Of a DNA stretch of 64,000 nt, positions 29,450 through 41,158 are shown piece by piece. The first letter of the stretch is position 1; each line of letters opens with the position of its first letter. Made by a program: the position numbers and the translations under genes. The stretch spans positions 744,001 to 808,000 of the forward strand of contig JAKUDP010000011.1 of assembly GCA_022570795.1 (NCBI GenBank), written 5' to 3'. Source of the stretch: Sphaerulina vaccinii. Lineage: Eukaryota > Ascomycota > Dothideomycetes > Mycosphaerellales > Mycosphaerellaceae. A model generated the notes under the pieces. It saw only the letters and a program-made list of their open reading frames with translations, was not told the DNA's origin and made no database searches.

Positions 29450-30624
29450 ATTGCACCCCTGCAAAGGATTTTCAGTGTGAGCTCTATTTTAGGTGACCTG
29501 ATCGTGTTCTTCGCCCAATCGCCAGCACTTGCCACTGCAGACAAAGTCACCACATTATTCATACAATGCAGCAGTCTGCCTCAATTCTTTCAGCTCGTGG
29601 TACCGGATGTCATCGCGCATGATGCTGGCCGTACTGCTGTGCATCCAGCATTCTCTTCACACCGAGCAAATCGAGAGAAACAAGGACAGACCCAGGAGGT
29701 TTTCCTGGCCATGTGTGCGCCATCTTGCGACACTTAACACTCGCTATCCTGGTGCTGCCACGTCAATTACCCGGCATCTGCGATACCAAGATTGCAAGAC
29801 AGGAGAAGGTCGCATCTTCGCGGGAGGAGAATCCATCGCGTGTCGTGTCGCAAGGAAGGAAGAACAGCGCATCTACCATCACGAGGAACAGTTCGTCCGC
29901 TTACCTTTTGTGTCTTCGTCCTGAAACTCGGCAGCCCGGCATGTTCGCGAGGGCGAGAAATCGTCGAAGACCCCTGTCGAGCTATAGCGACAAGCTTTTC
30001 TAGGCTGTTAAGGTTCTGATCTAAAAGTCTGAACACGGCAAGGCTCTGCACGCGTCCAATTAAACACCGCACCACAGCCAACCAGCAGACTGGCCGAGAT
30101 GTCGAACCTGACTGGATTTTCTCACAAACACGACCTTTTTCTGTCTGCTCGATCAAGAACAGGTCTTGTTTTGGCCAATGATGCACAATCACGCAGCAAA
30201 GACTCGGTCTCACCTATCCGAATGCATCCTGTCGTCATGTGTGGCTATTGGTTCGCTGGGGAAGGAGTCCTTAGTCCGACAGATCTTGACTAGCGACCAC
30301 AGCTAATCCCCTATTCCAGGACTCGATCTCCCGAACACGAACTATAGCGGCTATCCCATGTTGCCAGCGCCTTTACGCCAGAAGGCCCGTGTGCTCGGCC
30401 AAGCGAGGCCTCGTGTGAGATGCGCGCCCAGTGCGTACGCTACGTAACGGTAGCGAACGCCATCCCGCTGCTGTCGTCGAGAGGTAATCTCCTTTCATAT
30501 ACCCTTCTGTCCCTCTGCCTCCACCTTGATCTCTATTCAGGCGTGCTTTGGTGTGAGCACATTTACACTCGTTTTTCATAGCACCTATTGGTCATTTCTA
30601 TACACCCTTGCATTAATCTTCAAC

Positions 30625-32502
30625 ATGAAGTTCTCTTTAGTTTCTTCTTTGGCACTTGCCTGCACTTCAGTTTTCGCACATCCACTCGATCATGCCGAGC
30701 ACAGCAAACGACAGACCGCTTCAACGAGCAGACTTCTCGGAGGTCAAGGCAACAATGTGCAGCCACGACTGGAAGTCAGGCAGCTCAAGAATCAACAACC
30801 CGACCAATGGACCATCTTCATGGTTGCCATGAACAGCTGGATGACTACATCGAGCGGCGATGGAGGTTTCTTCAACATTGCAGCGATCCACGGAGTACCC
30901 AGACAGGACTATTCTAGCGTTGGACAGTGTTCCAGCTGTGGAGGCTCTGATGGCTACTGCACTCACGACTCCGTTCTTTTCCCAGCATGGCATCGCGCAT
31001 ATGTAGCTCTATTCGAGCAACAATTCCTAGTGGCTGCCAGGGCGATTGCCAATACCTACCCAGACAGCACCAAGGCACGATATGTTGCCGCAGCAAATGC
31101 CCTGCGATTCCCTTACTTCGACTGGGCTGCCGTACCGCCAAATGGAGGCCCTGCCCTTCCAACAGTTCTCACAGATAGCAGTGTGACTGTCCAAGGTCCT
31201 GGTGGCCAACAAACCTTCAGGAACCCACTGTACGGATACGTGTTCAGGAACAACGAGCAGAGTGGCCTCGTGTACAGCACGCTGAACACTTACCAAAAGA
31301 CCCTGCGATACCCCAAGAGCAACGCTCCTGATGCTGCAAACAACTCGCCAGCAGCAATAGCTGCATTCAACGGAGCTCGCCAGAGTTTGCAAGACCAGAT
31401 CTACCAGTTGTTCACGCAATGCGACAACTACCTGTACTTCAGCAACGACGATGCTAGCGACAGCTCCGGTCGATGCGCAAACAGTCTTGAGGCGATTCAC
31501 AACACTGTGCACAACAACGCTGGTGGTCTAGGAGGAAATGGTGTCTCTGGTGGACACATGACCTATTTGTCTACTGCGTCATTCGATCCCATCTTCTGGC
31601 TTCACCACACCAATGTGGACCGCATCTTTGCTATGTGGCAAACTATCCACTCCGGTTCATATGGCGCATCTCAGATTGCACCACACAACACCTGGACCAT
31701 TGCGCAGGGGTCGAACCAGAGCCCATCATCTGGGCTCAGGCCTTTCAGAAAGCCAACTGGTGACTCTTTCTGGACTACCAACCAGGTCAAGGACTGGAGG
31801 CAGTTCGGATACACCTACCCAGAGTTCTCCAACAGTGATGGTAGCGCAAGTGCAATCACCGGCTACGTAAACAGGCTTTACGGATCCAATCCGTCTGCTG
31901 TTGCTGGCTCTTCGAAGCGTGAGGCTGCAGCCGAGCCCCAGGTTCTGGCAGCGCTCGGCGACATCCTTGACAGCAACCCACTGAAGGCATCCAACGGATC
32001 TCTCTACCAATACGTTGCCAACGTCAAGACCCCACGTTATGCTCTCGGAGGATCTTACACTGTCTTCCTCTTCAACGGCAACCCTGCCAGTGAGAACGTC
32101 TCCACTTGGCCATCGGACCCAAATCTTTATGGTCCAATGGGTGTCCTCTCTCAAGACATGTCAGACTCTGGCATGAACATGTCCATCATAACATCTGGCT
32201 CCATCCCTCTCACTACCAAACTGACCAAGCTCTTCGGAAGTGGTCTGCTTGGCAGCCTCGCAGAGCTCATCGTGGCTCCTTTCCTCAAGGAGAACCTGCA
32301 ATGGCGCATTGCAAAGGACGGAGCCAGTGTCGACCCAGCTACGATTCCTGGGTTCATCGTTACCGTCCTCACATCTTCCGCTCAGCCAGCCACTGACGCG
32401 AACTCATTCCCAGTCTACTCTCCTTTCATTGAACTCTTGGGTGTTACAAAGGGCCAGGCCGGTGGTGCCAACGCGACGCAATACGGATCAGTATCGTCGT
32501 AA
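30625..32502 (+). CDS. Secreted tyrosinase (polyphenol oxidase)
   Basis: Type-3 copper oxidase: hydroxylates monophenols and oxidises diphenols to quinones, commonly for melanin or phenolic metabolism. 625 residues from ATG 30625, beginning with a signal peptide (MKFSLVSSLALACTSVFA). The CuA ligands lie in IHGVPR, CTHDSVLFPAWHR. The CuB ligands lie in IHNTVHNN and FDPIFWLHHTNVDRIFAMWQ, the classic tyrosinase signature. A Kex2-type KR (SSKREAAAEPQ) separates a C-terminal domain, which in fungal tyrosinases masks the active site until cleaved. Single exon. No other melanin gene is nearby. A longer upstream frame has no better start. Confidence 0.95.
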   Translation: MKFSLVSSLALACTSVFAHPLDHAEHSKRQTASTSRLLGGQGNNVQPRLEVRQLKNQQPDQWTIFMVAMNSWMTTSSGDGGFFNIAAIHGVPRQDYSSVGQCSSCGGSDGYCTHDSVLFPAWHRAYVALFEQQFLVAARAIANTYPDSTKARYVAAANALRFPYFDWAAVPPNGGPALPTVLTDSSVTVQGPGGQQTFRNPLYGYVFRNNEQSGLVYSTLNTYQKTLRYPKSNAPDAANNSPAAIAAFNGARQSLQDQIYQLFTQCDNYLYFSNDDASDSSGRCANSLEAIHNTVHNNAGGLGGNGVSGGHMTYLSTASFDPIFWLHHTNVDRIFAMWQTIHSGSYGASQIAPHNTWTIAQGSNQSPSSGLRPFRKPTGDSFWTTNQVKDWRQFGYTYPEFSNSDGSASAITGYVNRLYGSNPSAVAGSSKREAAAEPQVLAALGDILDSNPLKASNGSLYQYVANVKTPRYALGGSYTVFLFNGNPASENVSTWPSDPNLYGPMGVLSQDMSDSGMNMSIITSGSIPLTTKLTKLFGSGLLGSLAELIVAPFLKENLQWRIAKDGASVDPATIPGFIVTVLTSSAQPATDANSFPVYSPFIELLGVTKGQAGGANATQYGSVSS

Positions 32503-34118
32503 AAACATAATTGTTGATGTTTGAATTGTACATAGTGTGCGTCGCTTGGGAGGGTAGAGCTGCATAAAGATTCGAGGCGTTCGATTCTCAGGCGAACGAT
32601 GAATTGATGACCACCATATCGCGAGATACCTAGCTACAGTAATAGCTACAAGTAATCAGAGTCTTCGTCGAAAGCTACACTTAATACTATTCACTTCTCA
32701 AGTTCTTCTTTGCTATGCACGAAGCTCAACTGAATACAGTAGCATGCCTTCTTAGCAGCACTTGAAGAACACCAGACGCCATCTCGCGATGAGTATTCAT
32801 GCCTCTCAACGTAGACACTCTTCTACCGACGGGACCACAGTACCATACAAGACACAGTTGTATCATCGTTGTAAACAACAAGTAGCGTACCAAGTGCAAC
32901 TCTAACGGCTGAGCGGTCAGCTGCACAACAGACTAAGATTGGAACCGGTCGCCGTTGGCAGATCGCAACACAAGCAAATGCCTAGCAGTCAGCCTCCCGC
33001 GGTGGAAATTAAAAAAGGGGAGATGTCGTTCGGTACACAAAAAGCTTGGTACCTTCCGCGTGCTGTCAAAGCTAGAAAGTGGCGCAACGCCTTTCAAAGT
33101 TCTAGATTGAGAAGTGGACATGATATATGAGAAGCTGACGACGCGCTGTGGAAGACGAAACAGCGACTCTTGGTGCTGTACACGAAGTTGGGAGAAGCGC
33201 GACGTGTGACAGATGGTGCGTTGAGAACGATTACCGAGTGCTCTCCACTTTGGAGGATGCAGAATACGATGCTCTCCACCAGCTTGAGTCGCGAAGGATG
33301 TGTGAAGGATACGATGCGCCGTGGCGGAGCTGAAATGCCATGCAATACACAGAAGAGTGTACTTGCCGCGTGCCGGAGACTTTCGGATACATGCAGGATC
33401 ATGCAATAATTCGATAGTTCTACTGCTGATCAGTCCCTGTCCAAGCTCTGGCTGAGAGACGAGATACTCCTTCGAAATTCCGCAGAGACTACGACGAGAG
33501 TAGAATTCCGACTTCACTTGCGAAGCCAGGCACATCAGAGCCTCTGCGTTACATCCGATCCGCAAGCTGCAGTCCATAATAGGGTGCCGGGTTGATGCTA
33601 GTGGTCTGCTCCAGGCTGCGAGTCCAGTATAACAGGTTCCAGCCAGTACAATGCCACATCGCCATATCACCACTCTGCACAAGTACGCTATCGTGGAGCT
33701 CTCGCATCTTAGAGCTCAATCTAGTCAAGTATAAATCGGCCGTGAACAAGGCTTCTGAGCTGATAGCTGCGATGTTCACCATTGGAGAAGATTTGCACGC
33801 ACGGCATGCTCAGCTACCATATATCAAGCCACTGTCGAGCTTACAGATGTCAGTGTTGAGTATGGCGGCAGCACGTTCTTTGGAGGCAATCTACAATGAG
33901 AAGCTGGGCTTTGCTGATGATGGAATTCGAGCATCGCCTCGATGATGTGTCGATGTCAGAGATGCCGTGAAGTTGTAAGAAGAAATCCCAGCCTGCAGCC
34001 CCACTTGGGTGAAGTGGAGTCAAACCAGTATGGCGGCGCTTCCACTCTGCTTCCTGTGCCAACGCGACAAAGTTGAGCTCCCTACTATCGTGACAAGTCC
34101 ACTGTACAGACGCTGACT
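32503..34118. other. Intergenic region with possible gene relic
   Basis: 1.6 kb between tyrosinase and the hydrolase. The 249-codon minus frame at 32933-33682 lacks any domain and looks spurious. The plus frame ending at 33945 is listed separately. Confidence 0.45.
33592..33945 (+). pseudogene. Coding-like fragment, unknown protein
   Basis: The second half of this frame (KASELIAAMFTIGEDLHARH, LPYIKPLSSLQMSVLSMAAA) has the composition of a real helical protein, but the first half does not and no start or splice signal is convincing. It may be the terminal exon of a lost gene or an exon whose partner I cannot find. I do not recognise the family. Confidence 0.3.
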
Positions 34119-35273
34119 ATGGCACTGCTCGCCGATGCCGATATGGTTCGCATGGGCACATTGCATCCAGATATGACTGCAGTAGGTATTGTGACTGGTT
34201 CTCACTCACCCATGAACACCGCAGCTCATAGACTACGAGGCCCTCGAAAGCAGACCGTTTCCAGACCTCACCAACGGCGACCCCAATGCCACCACTTTTG
34301 ACATTCGCCACAATCGCGCCGCCCACCTAGCCAAGCTCCGCCATCTATACCCTATACCAGGCCCGATCCCAGACGAAGTAGTAGAAAAAGACCACCAGGT
34401 CCCAACAAGAGATGGCTCGACAATCAGAGTGCGAGTTTACACTCCTATCAAGCGAAGCAGTGAAGCCCGCCCTTTGATTATGATGTTCCATGAGGGAGGC
34501 TGGAGGATGGGTGACCTTACAGACGAAGACTTGAACTGTCGCATGTTCGCTCGAGACTTGGGAGCAGTGTGCATTAACGTGGAATATCGTCTTGCGCCAG
34601 AAAATACTTTTCCTACAGGCGTAAACGATGCATACGATGCTGTCAAATGGGCAGCAAAGACCGCTTCGCCGTCTTCCGAGATCTTGCCTGCAGATCCCAG
34701 AAATGCTGGATTCATCGTAGGAGGGGCATCAGCAGGTGGCAACTTCGCAGCTGCGATGTGTCAACTTGCGAGGGATGACAAGCAGGACCCACCATTGACG
34801 GGACAGTATCTTTGTGTTCCAGCTTTGCTGTCTGAGACGGTTGTGCCGCAAACGTGGAAGGGCGACTATAGGAGTAGACACGAGAGTGTAGATGATCCAG
34901 TGCTGAAGATGAACACGGGTGAGAAGCAACATGTGGATGACTTCAAGAGGGTACCTGAGAGCCCACTGTATAGTCCGTTGTTGCATGAGAATCTTGACGA
35001 CTTGCCGCCAGCGTTCCTGCAATTAGGTGGGCTGGATCCATTGAGAGATGAAGGATTGATATATGAGAATGAGCTCAGGAACAGAGGTACAGCTACAAAA
35101 CTGAACGTATATGATGGGTTTGGACATATGTAAGTGCCGCCAGTGTGGTAGAAGCTTGGGTAGCGACTGACACGATTAGGTTTTGGACGAATTGGCCTGA
35201 GCTGCAGCAGAGCAAGGACTTTGTGAAAGATACGCTGGAAGGTGTGAAGTGGTTGCTAGATCAGAACATGTAG
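34119..35273 (+). CDS. Alpha/beta hydrolase (HSL-type esterase/lipase)
   Basis: 353 residues in three exons: 34119-34181, 34225-35129 and 35180-35273. Intron 1 (43 nt, GTAGGT...CAG) is short but restores phase 0. Intron 2 (50 nt) begins GTAAGT and has a GACTGAC branch site. The hormone-sensitive-lipase family signature is present: oxyanion motif FHEGGWRMG (HGG type), nucleophile elbow GGASAGGN, Asp in GGLDPLRDEG and His in YDGFGHMFW. Such enzymes hydrolyse short-chain esters or lactones; the substrate is unknown. No signal peptide, so probably intracellular. Confidence 0.9.
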
Positions 35274-35397
35274 GGCATCCTGCAGGGGCTCCCCGCCAGT
35301 GTTCTTCCAAATGAGTCCTCTAACATACAGTAGCATCTTACAACTACCCAGTAACGTCTCACACAACTGTCACGGCCGCGAAAAGCATCAACGTGCG

Positions 35398-36633
35398 ATG
35401 GCAGACCGACTCTCAGTGCTGCCCGCGGAACTTTCACTCCGCGTGCTTCTGCACCTTTCAGATCCGAAGACTCTGTACGCCGCGATGCTCGCATCGCCAC
35501 GACTATGGGCCATTTTCCACCAGAACGCTGCCCATGTCTTTTGGGTCATCGTCAACCGCAGCATGCCAGACGGTCTCATTGCACCAATGGCTTTATATAT
35601 GAAGGTGCACGCAGCGAGCTTGCAGAACAACATCGAGCTTTTTACTGCTGCGGACCTCGAAGCTATCAATGAAGCAACGACGCTGCCAACATCTTGCCCG
35701 CTCCCCAAAGAGAAACTATTCCACATCGTCGCGCAGGCGGCCCGCATCCACGATCTGGCCTCCTTTGTTCTACGCACCAAGCTGGACTACCTTGCTACAC
35801 TGGAATACTACAAGCTCGAGAACCCAGCGACTAGCCCGTCCAACTACTACTTGGATTCGCCAAATCCGGTAGTACGCATTCCGACTCCGTCCCAATTCCA
35901 GCCTCCGAGCTGTGTGGAGGAGAGCCGTGCTGTTCGTGCTTTGTGGTTGCTCGCCGCCGCATGGCGCGCAGGACGCAGTAGCGAGCTCGATGCAGTATTT
36001 GGCGCTCTCTCCAGCATAATCGCATCAACAGTAGAGGAGCTCAAAATCAGCTTACTGAATTGGCCAACGTTAAGAGAGTGTACATCGACACCTGGAGCGC
36101 CTGGAGCCTCCACTGCCGAATACACCACAATCGAACTGTCAGGCGACCTATCTATCCTGGAATGCTACCAAATTCCTTCACCTCCATGGTGCCACACAAG
36201 AACCACAGCCCATGCAGCAGCAGCACGACACGCGCCCCTGATCCCAGAATTCTCGAATGCGCCTGCTCAAATGCCACAAGAGACATCCGAAATCTATGCA
36301 TGGGAACAGTCTGAGGTACACCTGAGGATTGGTCCAAGCGACTGGAGGTTTATTTCTGTTCATACGACTCGACCGAACTGTTTCTGGAAGCCGTACGATA
36401 ATGGGCTGTTGACCTTTCGTCGCCTGGGTTTCATCCTGTGGGATCGTTGCCGCACAAGTACTGAATTAAATCTCCAAGCACTGCCGAAACATTTCCAAGT
36501 GGGAGATACGAATACTCGATCTTTTGTCGACAGAAGAGCACCGGGATATTTTAGCTCCTACGATTCAATGTGCCGCCACTTTGAGCTCTTTATGCAAGAG
36601 GACACGCGCGAGAAAGACGGCTGGAAGCGCTAG
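35398..36633 (+). CDS. F-box-like fungal protein
   Basis: 411 residues from ATG 35398 (MADRLSVLPAELSLRVLLHL). An in-frame ATG at 35311 is possible but adds sequence unlike the family. The start resembles an F-box (LPxELxxxxLxxLxxPxxLxxxxxASPRLWAIF), which would bind Skp1 in an SCF ubiquitin ligase. The rest is helical and unlike known substrate domains. Many such single-exon genes exist in Dothideomycetes. It follows the hydrolase gene by about 125 bp in the same direction. Function beyond the possible F-box is unknown. Confidence 0.75.
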   Translation: MADRLSVLPAELSLRVLLHLSDPKTLYAAMLASPRLWAIFHQNAAHVFWVIVNRSMPDGLIAPMALYMKVHAASLQNNIELFTAADLEAINEATTLPTSCPLPKEKLFHIVAQAARIHDLASFVLRTKLDYLATLEYYKLENPATSPSNYYLDSPNPVVRIPTPSQFQPPSCVEESRAVRALWLLAAAWRAGRSSELDAVFGALSSIIASTVEELKISLLNWPTLRECTSTPGAPGASTAEYTTIELSGDLSILECYQIPSPPWCHTRTTAHAAAARHAPLIPEFSNAPAQMPQETSEIYAWEQSEVHLRIGPSDWRFISVHTTRPNCFWKPYDNGLLTFRRLGFILWDRCRTSTELNLQALPKHFQVGDTNTRSFVDRRAPGYFSSYDSMCRHFELFMQEDTREKDGWKR

Positions 36634-36764
36634 TCATAAGTTCACCGTGGTAATGCAAATTGCCTGGCTGGAGTCAGAAGATACGCCGGTAGGCAGGCAG
36701 GCGTAAAGTGGTTGCTGAATCAAAGGACGTGATCGCATTGAACGGTACAAGTATACACTAGGCA

Positions 36765-38400
36765 TCAAGCTATCAATCTCGGCCTAGCCCTGAGTCGTAC
36801 TACGTCGTTGTCCACACATACTGCCATCTCGTATGCCTTTGCATGCTCTTCCATGTTTGCAGCAGGCCTTGCAGCTCCTGCGATGTCTTCAGAGATGCCA
36901 CTATCTAGACTGTACAACAGTGAAGGTAAGCTGTTACTCTTCCACAAAGGCACTCGCTTCTCGATACTCATTGCGACAGTCAGTCCAACGAAAGCGAGCG
37001 TTAAGATAAGCAGTGTTATGGGGAGAATAGTCCATGCTCAGCGCACAGAGACGAAGGTCTGTGCAGTATACGCAGTACCACTGGCTGGCATTTGTCCGGG
37101 TGTCTGACTGCGAACATGCACAGTCATACTGTCCGCGATATCAGACCATAGAGGACCTGGACCCGGCATGTTATACATCGCTGACTTGGCTTCTGCAAGA
37201 TCTTTCGGTGGCTGTGCAGCAAGTTTGGAACCACTTGTGAGGGCATTGTATACGATCTGTACCATGTCGCTTCCTGTTGGCTGGTCTATCATGCTGAACG
37301 CCAGGTTGGCAAACCACGAGCGTAAGCCATACAGAGTCAACCAGTTCAAAGTATAGCTCGTGGTGCTCGAGCCTGAAGGCATGAAGGTGATGTTCGCGTT
37401 CGTGATGTTCTCTGGCAGGCCGTTTAGTGGTACAGTTTAGTCCATTCCTTCGGCGCCATTTTGCACGTTCAGATAACGATAGGACCATTGATCAGTGAAC
37501 GACGTCGGCAAGGGCTCCTTTGGATCGGGCCAAGTACTATTGAGCGTCTCCTCGAACTTGCCGTCGACCATGCTAGCATCGTAGGTCTTGAGGCAGAAGT
37601 ACAAGATACACTCTGCCGCGTGAGGACGAAGTGCAGTCATATTGCTGGTTTCAGGAGCCCAGTAGGATGTGTGGGTAGTAGCAATAGTGAAGTTCTCCAT
37701 GGCTGGGTAGGCACCGTTGTTCGAGTTTGAGGAAATATCTGAACTAGCCGCAAAAGTGCCGTCGACATATTGCCGAAGCGTGTTACCACCTACGCCGTTG
37801 GCAGAGAGCCCGTTCGGTAGTCGCCAGGTATTCTGCCCTACTGGAGACGAATAGGAAACGTCTTAAGGGTCGTATGCCAGTGCATCTGTCAGGTTGGTGC
37901 AAGCACTGCATACGGCCAGAGTTGTGTAAGGTGTCCAAGTACAATTGCCAGTAGAGCATGTGGGTGTGACTCCTGCATTAGACGGGGATCCGTACAACCC
38001 ATTATAGAGTGCACCTTTGAGTCCAGGTCCAGCGACTGGTCTTTCTGTGTAAACTGGATCTCGGTCGATCTCGCTGACATAGTTCACGCCGGGAATCATT
38101 GCAGTTCCATTATCCCGTGGGACCAGCCTCACTGGGTAGGATGGTGTCAGTTGTAGGAACGGCTCGATCGCCAGTGCAACGATAGTCAAGAGTGCTCCCA
38201 GTGACGACAAGTGAGCCAGACGTGGCCGAACCAGCAAGCAAAGACTTCCCCAAGGACCCCTTGATGCACTGTCATACAGCTGAAAGTCAGATATTGGTCG
38301 TGGAGAGTCTGACTTCCAGAACCAATGCCACTTAAGCTGACTGATCGCCTCCGAGATGGGCAGTATCAGAATGAGGAAGAGACTGAGTTCAAAGTCAATG
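36765..38400 (-). pseudogene. DUF3176 pseudogene: three nonsense codons, 5' truncated
   Basis: One frame is open from about 38400 to 36765 except for stops at 37863-37865 (TAA), 37437-37439 (TAA) and 37038-37040 (TGA); there is no frameshift. It parallels the intact DUF3176 gene at 24.9-26.8 kb: ILILPISEAISQLKW, DSASRGPWGSLCLL, CSTGNCTWTPYTTLAVCSAC, WLTLYGLRSW and PLWKSNSLPSLLYSLD. The N-terminal membrane segment is missing beyond about 38380. In the intact relative the TGA position aligns with Trp (ARWAWAIL), and both TAA codons could come from CAA. Confidence 0.88.
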
Positions 38401-38919
38401 CGAAAGTGTTGTAGCTGAGACTATCCACGCTAGCTGAATTGAGAGACGAAAGCGTGAGGTCTGATATGTGAGATGGTTGATACACTTCCGCACTTCCCTG
38501 CACGCGACTTCTGCTCAACGTCATCTACATCCTTCGCGATCCTTTTGCTATATCACGCTCCGGCTCACCGACTACACGTGCTCCGAGACTGCATCGCTAC
38601 TCGCAGCAGACTCTCTTTGACTTCATGTCTGCAGAGGCGCGTGCAAACATGCCATATGCTGACCCGGTTTCGACTGCGCTTGTGGGCGAATAGCGTGTGC
38701 TGAAACATGAAATACCAACCAGAGTTGTCGATCTTTGGTCTCCATACCGCTTCCTGCGATGTCTTCATCACACGATGAACTGTGCCGTACAAAGGTTGTA
38801 TTGCCACGTACGTCAAGGTCTGTAGACGACTTCAAGACAGCAGCGATATCCTGCCCAGACAGGTAAGCCAAGTAAGCTCTGTGTCTTCTACAGAACTTGT
38901 GACCAAATAGACAATCGGC
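38401..38919. other. Upstream region of MFS permease
   Basis: Promoter and leader. A GTAAGC...CTACAG pair just before the ATG (about 38861-38893) could be a 5'-UTR intron. Confidence 0.4.
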
Positions 38920-40935
38920 ATGGCAAGGCATACAAATGGGCAACCTCGCCCACAACATGACGATGACTATGAGCGGTATCGAAATCCCGGCGCAACTCAA
39001 CGCGATGTGGCCTTTGCAGGACTTCCAGAGGATCCGGAAACACTGCTCCACGAAGAGCTCTACCCCGACGATGCGTATGATGGCAAGACCTATTTCGGCG
39101 ACCTACCACGAGCCCAAAGGACCAAATTCATCACCAAGCAGTCAAACATGGAAGCTGCTCGAGAACTCAGACTCGTCTGGAACATGTTCAAAGCAGATCC
39201 ATTGGAGCCGATTACTGCACACTGTCGGAACTTCGTCCTGACTGGAGTCGGATTCTTCACGGAGGGCTACGTTCTTTTCTCGGTGGGAAACATCTCTCCA
39301 CTATTTCAATCAGTGTATCCGACATGCTTTCGAGAGTACAGTGTCTGCAACAAGACTTGGGTACAAGCAGCCAACTACCTCGAGATCGTCGGAATCATCT
39401 TCGGACAATGCGTGGTGGGAGTTACTGGTGACTGGATCGGTCGTCGATGGGGACTAATTCAGGACGCGGCCATCATGTTCGTTGGTAGTCTGATGTTGAC
39501 TGGTATGTGGGGAGAGAGTCTGTATGGGTGGACGGTCATGTACGCCATCTCCCTGCTGGTCTTTGGCTTTGGTGTTGGAGGCGAGTACCCCATGACCAGC
39601 ACTAGCGCCATGGAGAAGGGAATACATAGTCCGGGCGCAGCGAAGAATGATCGACTACATCGAGGTCGAAGTGTGCTGCTCGCTTTCTTGATGCAAGGAT
39701 GGTGGGTTGCGAGCTCCTATTGAGAAGTACGAGTCACTGACATAAACAGGGGCCAACTCATGAATCAAGTGGTTCTCATCATCCTGATGCTCATCTTCCA
39801 TCACGGAGGCAATCCCCCTTACAGCAATGCTAATACGCAAGAAGTGTTTCGGATAGCCTTTTTCTTTGCGGCTGTCTTCGTCCTATACTTCCTTTACCTC
39901 CGTATTTACAAGATGAAGGATGTCGACAACCACCTGAAGGACAGCAAGTCGAAGAGCAATGTCACTGGCTACGACGTTGAATCCCTGCGTCTTACAATGT
40001 CGCACTACTGGCACAGAGTCCTAGCGACAAGTGTATGCTGGTTCTGCAACGACTTCCCCTTCTACGGCAACCAGATCTTCCGCTCTCTCCTACTCGAGCT
40101 CGTCACCGATAATAAAAACAATGTCTTCACCTACTGGCTCTGGAATCTCGTCAACGTAGGATGCGAATTGGCTGGCTATTACCTCGCAGCATTCCTGATC
40201 GATCACAAGGCATACGGACGCAAGAAGATGCAAGCAGTGGGCTTCCTGATGTCTTTCATCCTGTTCATCATCGCAGCAGGCGCGTTCGACTACCTCTATA
40301 CAGGTCCTTTCACTCCTGGAGCACAAGGCTTCATCTTTATATACTTCTTCAGCAGTTTCTGGATTCAGTTTGGACCCAACAGTACCACTTTCCTCCTCGC
40401 AGCCGAAGTCTACCCTGCGCAAGTCCGCTCCACTGCCCATGGACTCTCAGCAGCTGTTGGTAAACTTGGAGCTTTAACGAGCACGGTTCTATACAATTAC
40501 ATTGGGACTCGGACGAAGTTCTGGGTCGTATGTTGGTTCGGACTCATTGGATTCGTTCTTACGATCATCTTCATACCGGACACAACTGGAATGGATCTAA
40601 GAGAACAGGAAAGATACTGGTCTTTTGTGAGAGCAGGAAGACAGCAGGACTATCACGGCATTGCAGTCCACCCGAGACATTTGTCGTTGTATGAGAGAGT
40701 TGTGTTGAAGAGGCACTTGAACTACGATGCGGAGAAAGATCGAGATATGAAGGTTCAGGAGCTGAGAGAACTGTATGAGAAGGTTGAGGGGGCGAAATCG
40801 GAGGAGCATGACCGGGAGGGTGGTAGTGGTGAGAGCGTGAGTGACAACGTCAGTGCCTACTTTGAGTGGGAGAGAAGCAGAAGGAGTGTAGAGAGTGTTC
40901 AAACCATGAAGGAGAAGGAGAGCGAGAGCGATTGA
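38920..40935 (+). CDS. MFS permease, phosphate/organophosphate-type
   Basis: 655 residues in two exons (38920-39701, 39750-40935). The 48-nt intron has an ACTGAC branch site, and TG|G joins MQGWGQLMNQVVL in frame. About twelve membrane spans follow a 95-residue cytosolic N-terminus. MFS landmarks are VTGDWIGRRWG in the first half, FGVGGEYPMTSTSAMEKG, and PAQVRSTAHGLSAAVGKLGA in the second half. The GGEYP and AEVYPAQVRSTAHG wording is that of the PHO84/GIT1-like proton symporters for phosphate or glycerophosphodiesters. Substrate is not certain. The long charged C-terminal tail (SVESVQTMKEKESESD) may be regulatory. Confidence 0.88.
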
Positions 40936-41158
40936 GTGGCATGAGTATATTCCACATGAGAAGACTGTTCAGCATCCACTCTCGTGTAGAGCTAGAGCTG
41001 TCGCGCAACATGAATGTCTTACTCCACCCCTCTACTACCGAGCTCGACCGATAGATGAGGGGTACTGCGCTTACTCCCACTCCCTCCCAACCACGACCGC
41101 ATTCATTGACCACATCAGGCAATCTGTGCCACTCCAGCACCAATCAAATACACAAATC

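Larger units (their letters stand above)
27640..30624. other. Gene-poor 3-kb region
   Basis: No supported gene. Short overlapping ORFs on both strands (28.0-29.0 and 29.5-30.3 kb) lack domains. A candidate inverted-repeat element and a GTACAT-rich stretch lie at 29.1-29.45 kb. The right end is the tyrosinase promoter. Confidence 0.5.

Noticed and set aside
32933..33682. 249-codon frame on the minus strand
   Set aside because: No domain, no preferred ATG at the start of the frame and erratic composition; it reads like chance openness.
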